64,000 nt of DNA from Argopecten irradians (Eukaryota; Mollusca; Bivalvia; Pectinida; Pectinidae). The notes under the pieces are model-generated. The model was given only the letters and a program-made list of their open reading frames with translations, had not been told where the DNA came from and did no database searches. The translations under genes and the position numbers were made by a program. Below, in pieces: positions 61,726-64,000 of this stretch. The stretch is from NCBI RefSeq assembly GCF_041381155.1, contig NC_091144.1, forward strand, positions 19,229,544 to 19,293,543. The letters are read 5' to 3'. Numbering within the stretch: the stretch's first letter is position 1; each line of letters opens with the position of its first letter.

Positions 61726-63504
61726 TGTTTCCACGATATCCCTAAGACATCGTATCATCTTCTGCTCTTAACTGAGTCTGTCTTCAATTCACTATATAGC
61801 GAAGTTTCCGCCACAGTAGAAAATGTCTGTGTTGTAACATCATCAATTAATATCAGATCCCATCCTGTCAAGTGATGCAAATATGAGGGATCAGTCAACT
61901 GGATTGCCCTTTGTTTATAACCGTATAGATGTATGTTGAAAATATTGGGTGATTGGGTGGGTTTCAACGGGGTCTGATGGGAATATTCCGGAAGTCGAGA
62001 ACATCACCATGATGCACTTTTGTGACAGTGTCTGGAATGGAATGGCTAGAGTAAAGTTCTATATACTAATACAAGACAGTTCATAAAATGAATTTGACTA
62101 TTACTTATAATCTGTGTACGGGATCTCACAGGAGATTGTAAACAAGGTAACAGCGTCATACAATACCCAAAGAGTAACTACAAGCAATATGGGTTTTTTT
62201 GAAGTATTACTTCCGTTATGGAATTATCAGTTCAGCTAATATGATTGTCACCAACAGAAGCAATATATCATTTTGTATTTTGAATGAACTTTTTCTTCTC
62301 ATTTATTAAACAGCATAATTGAGCGAGTTCTTTAGTTATCATTTATGTCACTTCTAAGTGACGTTTCAGCCTTAAGGTCGCAAAGTGCCTGCAGACAATA
62401 ATTCATGATGTTAATTGGAACACATTACAAATGAATTCTGACTTTAGCTGTGACTTTTAATCGAGTAAGGTGTTGACTGATCACACACTGGTAAACACAA
62501 ATTTAAAATGCATGTCATCTTTTGTTTATTGATACAATTTTTAGTGTTGAAAAGAGGAAGAAACAATATAGTATTTATTATACATAATGCAATAGGGATA
62601 AATAATGTCCCTTTTAATGTAATATTTATGCATCATAAATATGTATTACTGTTACGCAGAGCTGTGAAAAACCGCAATGTTTTCAATATTTTTGTGTTTT
62701 TAGACGAAAGGACAATAAAAAGTACTCCAATTATGCTTCAGAAGCGTGGCACTTAATCATACATTAGTGAAGTGTTCATTTTCCATTTTCCATTTTAAAA
62801 CAAATCCGATTACATAGGACCTTTCTAATGAATATCATCATTTTTCATTTCAGATTCTGCCTTTTTCCGTGTTGATATCTACATTTGTCCGTGGAGACTG
62901 TCTTCGTTAGTGAACAAAAGAAATTCGTCGGCATGAGTTATTGGACAACACATTCAAAAATACCAATCGCAAAAACTGACTGTATTAACTATAGTACGTC
63001 ATCAACTGTCACACAAATGATCTATTTTTTCTGTTTATCAACCGACGCTTCTTCCACCGATCTCTCATACAGCGTTTCCCAACCACGTGCTCTGCAGAAC
63101 GACTGACAGAAACGAATAAAAACTGTTTTGGCATACTGTCAAATCACTGCCTAATACTAATAAAGCATATGATGCACTACATTCTTGCATTTATCTTTTA
63201 TTATGGTTTACATCATTATCTGTACACGAATTCGTCTATAACTAACTCGCTATATCATAAGTTTATCTACTGTAGTGAAAATAGTTTTTGTAAGATGTTA
63301 ATAAATAACGTTTAAAATTAAACTTGAAACTCTGAAAAAATTGAATAACTTGGATCGTTTCATTTTTGTCTTGCCATCTTGCAATTCACATTCAGGGATA
63401 TTAGATTCCCCCTTTGATATCAGTATCCTTTTCATTAGCGAGGCCTTATTCCTCTGTACATGAGACAGACTCTATAAGTGGCTCATCGATAGATAATCTA
63501 ACTT
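61726..63504. other. Non-coding, no supported gene
   Basis: Frames near 62508 and 62885 are open but carry no family features. A minus-strand acceptor-like tract before about 63078 leads into a short frame ending ...VDKQKK-stop, but it is too short to support. Confidence 0.45.
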
Positions 63505-63650
63505 TGCCTGTTACATAGTTAGCTCCCTTGTTGGTAGGTATCGATTGTGACGTCATTATTTTGTGATCGCGATTCACTTCGTTTTCTCCGAAAATTATGA
63601 CGTCACAATCAATACAAATCTGCAACGGCAGATGACTCTGTAATATGCAA
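63505..63650 (-). mobile_element. Near-palindromic MITE, copy 2
   Basis: The complement of this segment aligns over its full length with 26264-26431 (TTGCATATTACAGAGT, TTGATTGTGACGTCATAATT, TTCGGAGAAA, GATCACAAA, GACGTCACAAT, GAGCTAACTATGTAA). It retains two full TGACGTCA palindromes that are decayed in copy 1. The 98-codon minus-strand frame is not a gene. Confidence 0.85.
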
Positions 63651-64000
63651 ATACAGGATAACGAATCGAAATAAGCATTTTCTTCAGATTGGAAAATATT
63701 TTTTGAATGTACTGATATTAGTTGTAAATCGCAGAAGTACAAGAGTCAATAAATAAAAGAACACATTGACTTTGATTTTTTAACGTAAATATATAAATTC
63801 TTTGTACGAAAAATTCCGTTATATAACACTTGAAGCACAAATAGTTATGACAGTAATATTATATACATGTAGTACTGAAGTCGGGAAGTGTTTTTGTATT
63901 TTGTTATATGCGCAAATTAGTTCTATTCGACTTCGTTAAATTCAAGTTTTATCGTATGTAGAATGATGAAAGTACAATCATCGTACGTACAACATATAAT
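63651..64000. other. Non-coding to window end
   Basis: AT-rich, no supported feature. Confidence 0.5.

Noticed and set aside
63030-63078. Minus-strand exon-like tract with a pyrimidine-rich acceptor and a short acidic frame
   Set aside because: Only about 20 codons, no partner exon and no recognisable domain.
62885-63106. 73-codon frame followed by AATAAA
   Set aside because: It opens just after an in-frame stop with no acceptor in that gap and has no family features.

Overview
This is a eukaryotic, AT-rich, gene-poor and repeat-rich window, most likely from a bivalve mollusc. The strongest clue is a single-exon array of nine XPGW-Gly-Lys-Arg units (27063-27668), which is the precursor of APGWamide-type neuropeptides. 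This family is typical of molluscs, and the Arg form (RPGWamide) is known from bivalves. A tRNA-derived SINE, a long dispersed repeat sharing its 3' tail, many near-palindromic MITEs and an element with a tandem-repeat core and terminal hairpin also fit a bivalve. Most other open frames are short and lie inside repeats or AT-rich filler.

Layout. 60-1068: a dispersed repeat ('Repeat A') split by a nested inverted-repeat element. 1093-4289 (+): three exons of a secreted-type protein with a PAN/apple-like segment and a C-type lectin domain; its 5' end is not identified. 6500-11150: three tandem-repeat blocks, including a ~1.7 kb element with five ~320 bp units and a ~185 bp satellite-like block. 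12133-12922: tail-to-tail Repeat A copies. 14483-14766 and 17580-18860: elements with long inverted termini. 20290-21770: a Tc1/mariner-like element with intact ends but a dead transposase. 24850-26040: a composite minisatellite. 26264-26431: a palindromic MITE, followed by the APGWamide promoter (TATA at 26966, inverted CCAAT boxes) and the main coding exon. A candidate terminal exon of the same gene is at 53439-53489; if correct, the intron is ~25.8 kb and fills much of the window. 30402-30737: a 28-bp minisatellite. 31158-63650: scattered SINEs, Repeat A fragments, a TTAA-flanked MITE and several 60-130 bp palindromes.

Functionally the window has two unrelated genes on the plus strand: an immune or recognition-type lectin and a neuropeptide precursor. 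The rest is mobile-element material. A recurrent theme is that the full CRE palindrome TGACGTCA occurs 14 times, at least eight of them inside repeats. No prokaryote-like operon, CRISPR array, rRNA or functional tRNA gene was seen. Splice sites and repeat boundaries were read by eye and are approximate where stated.
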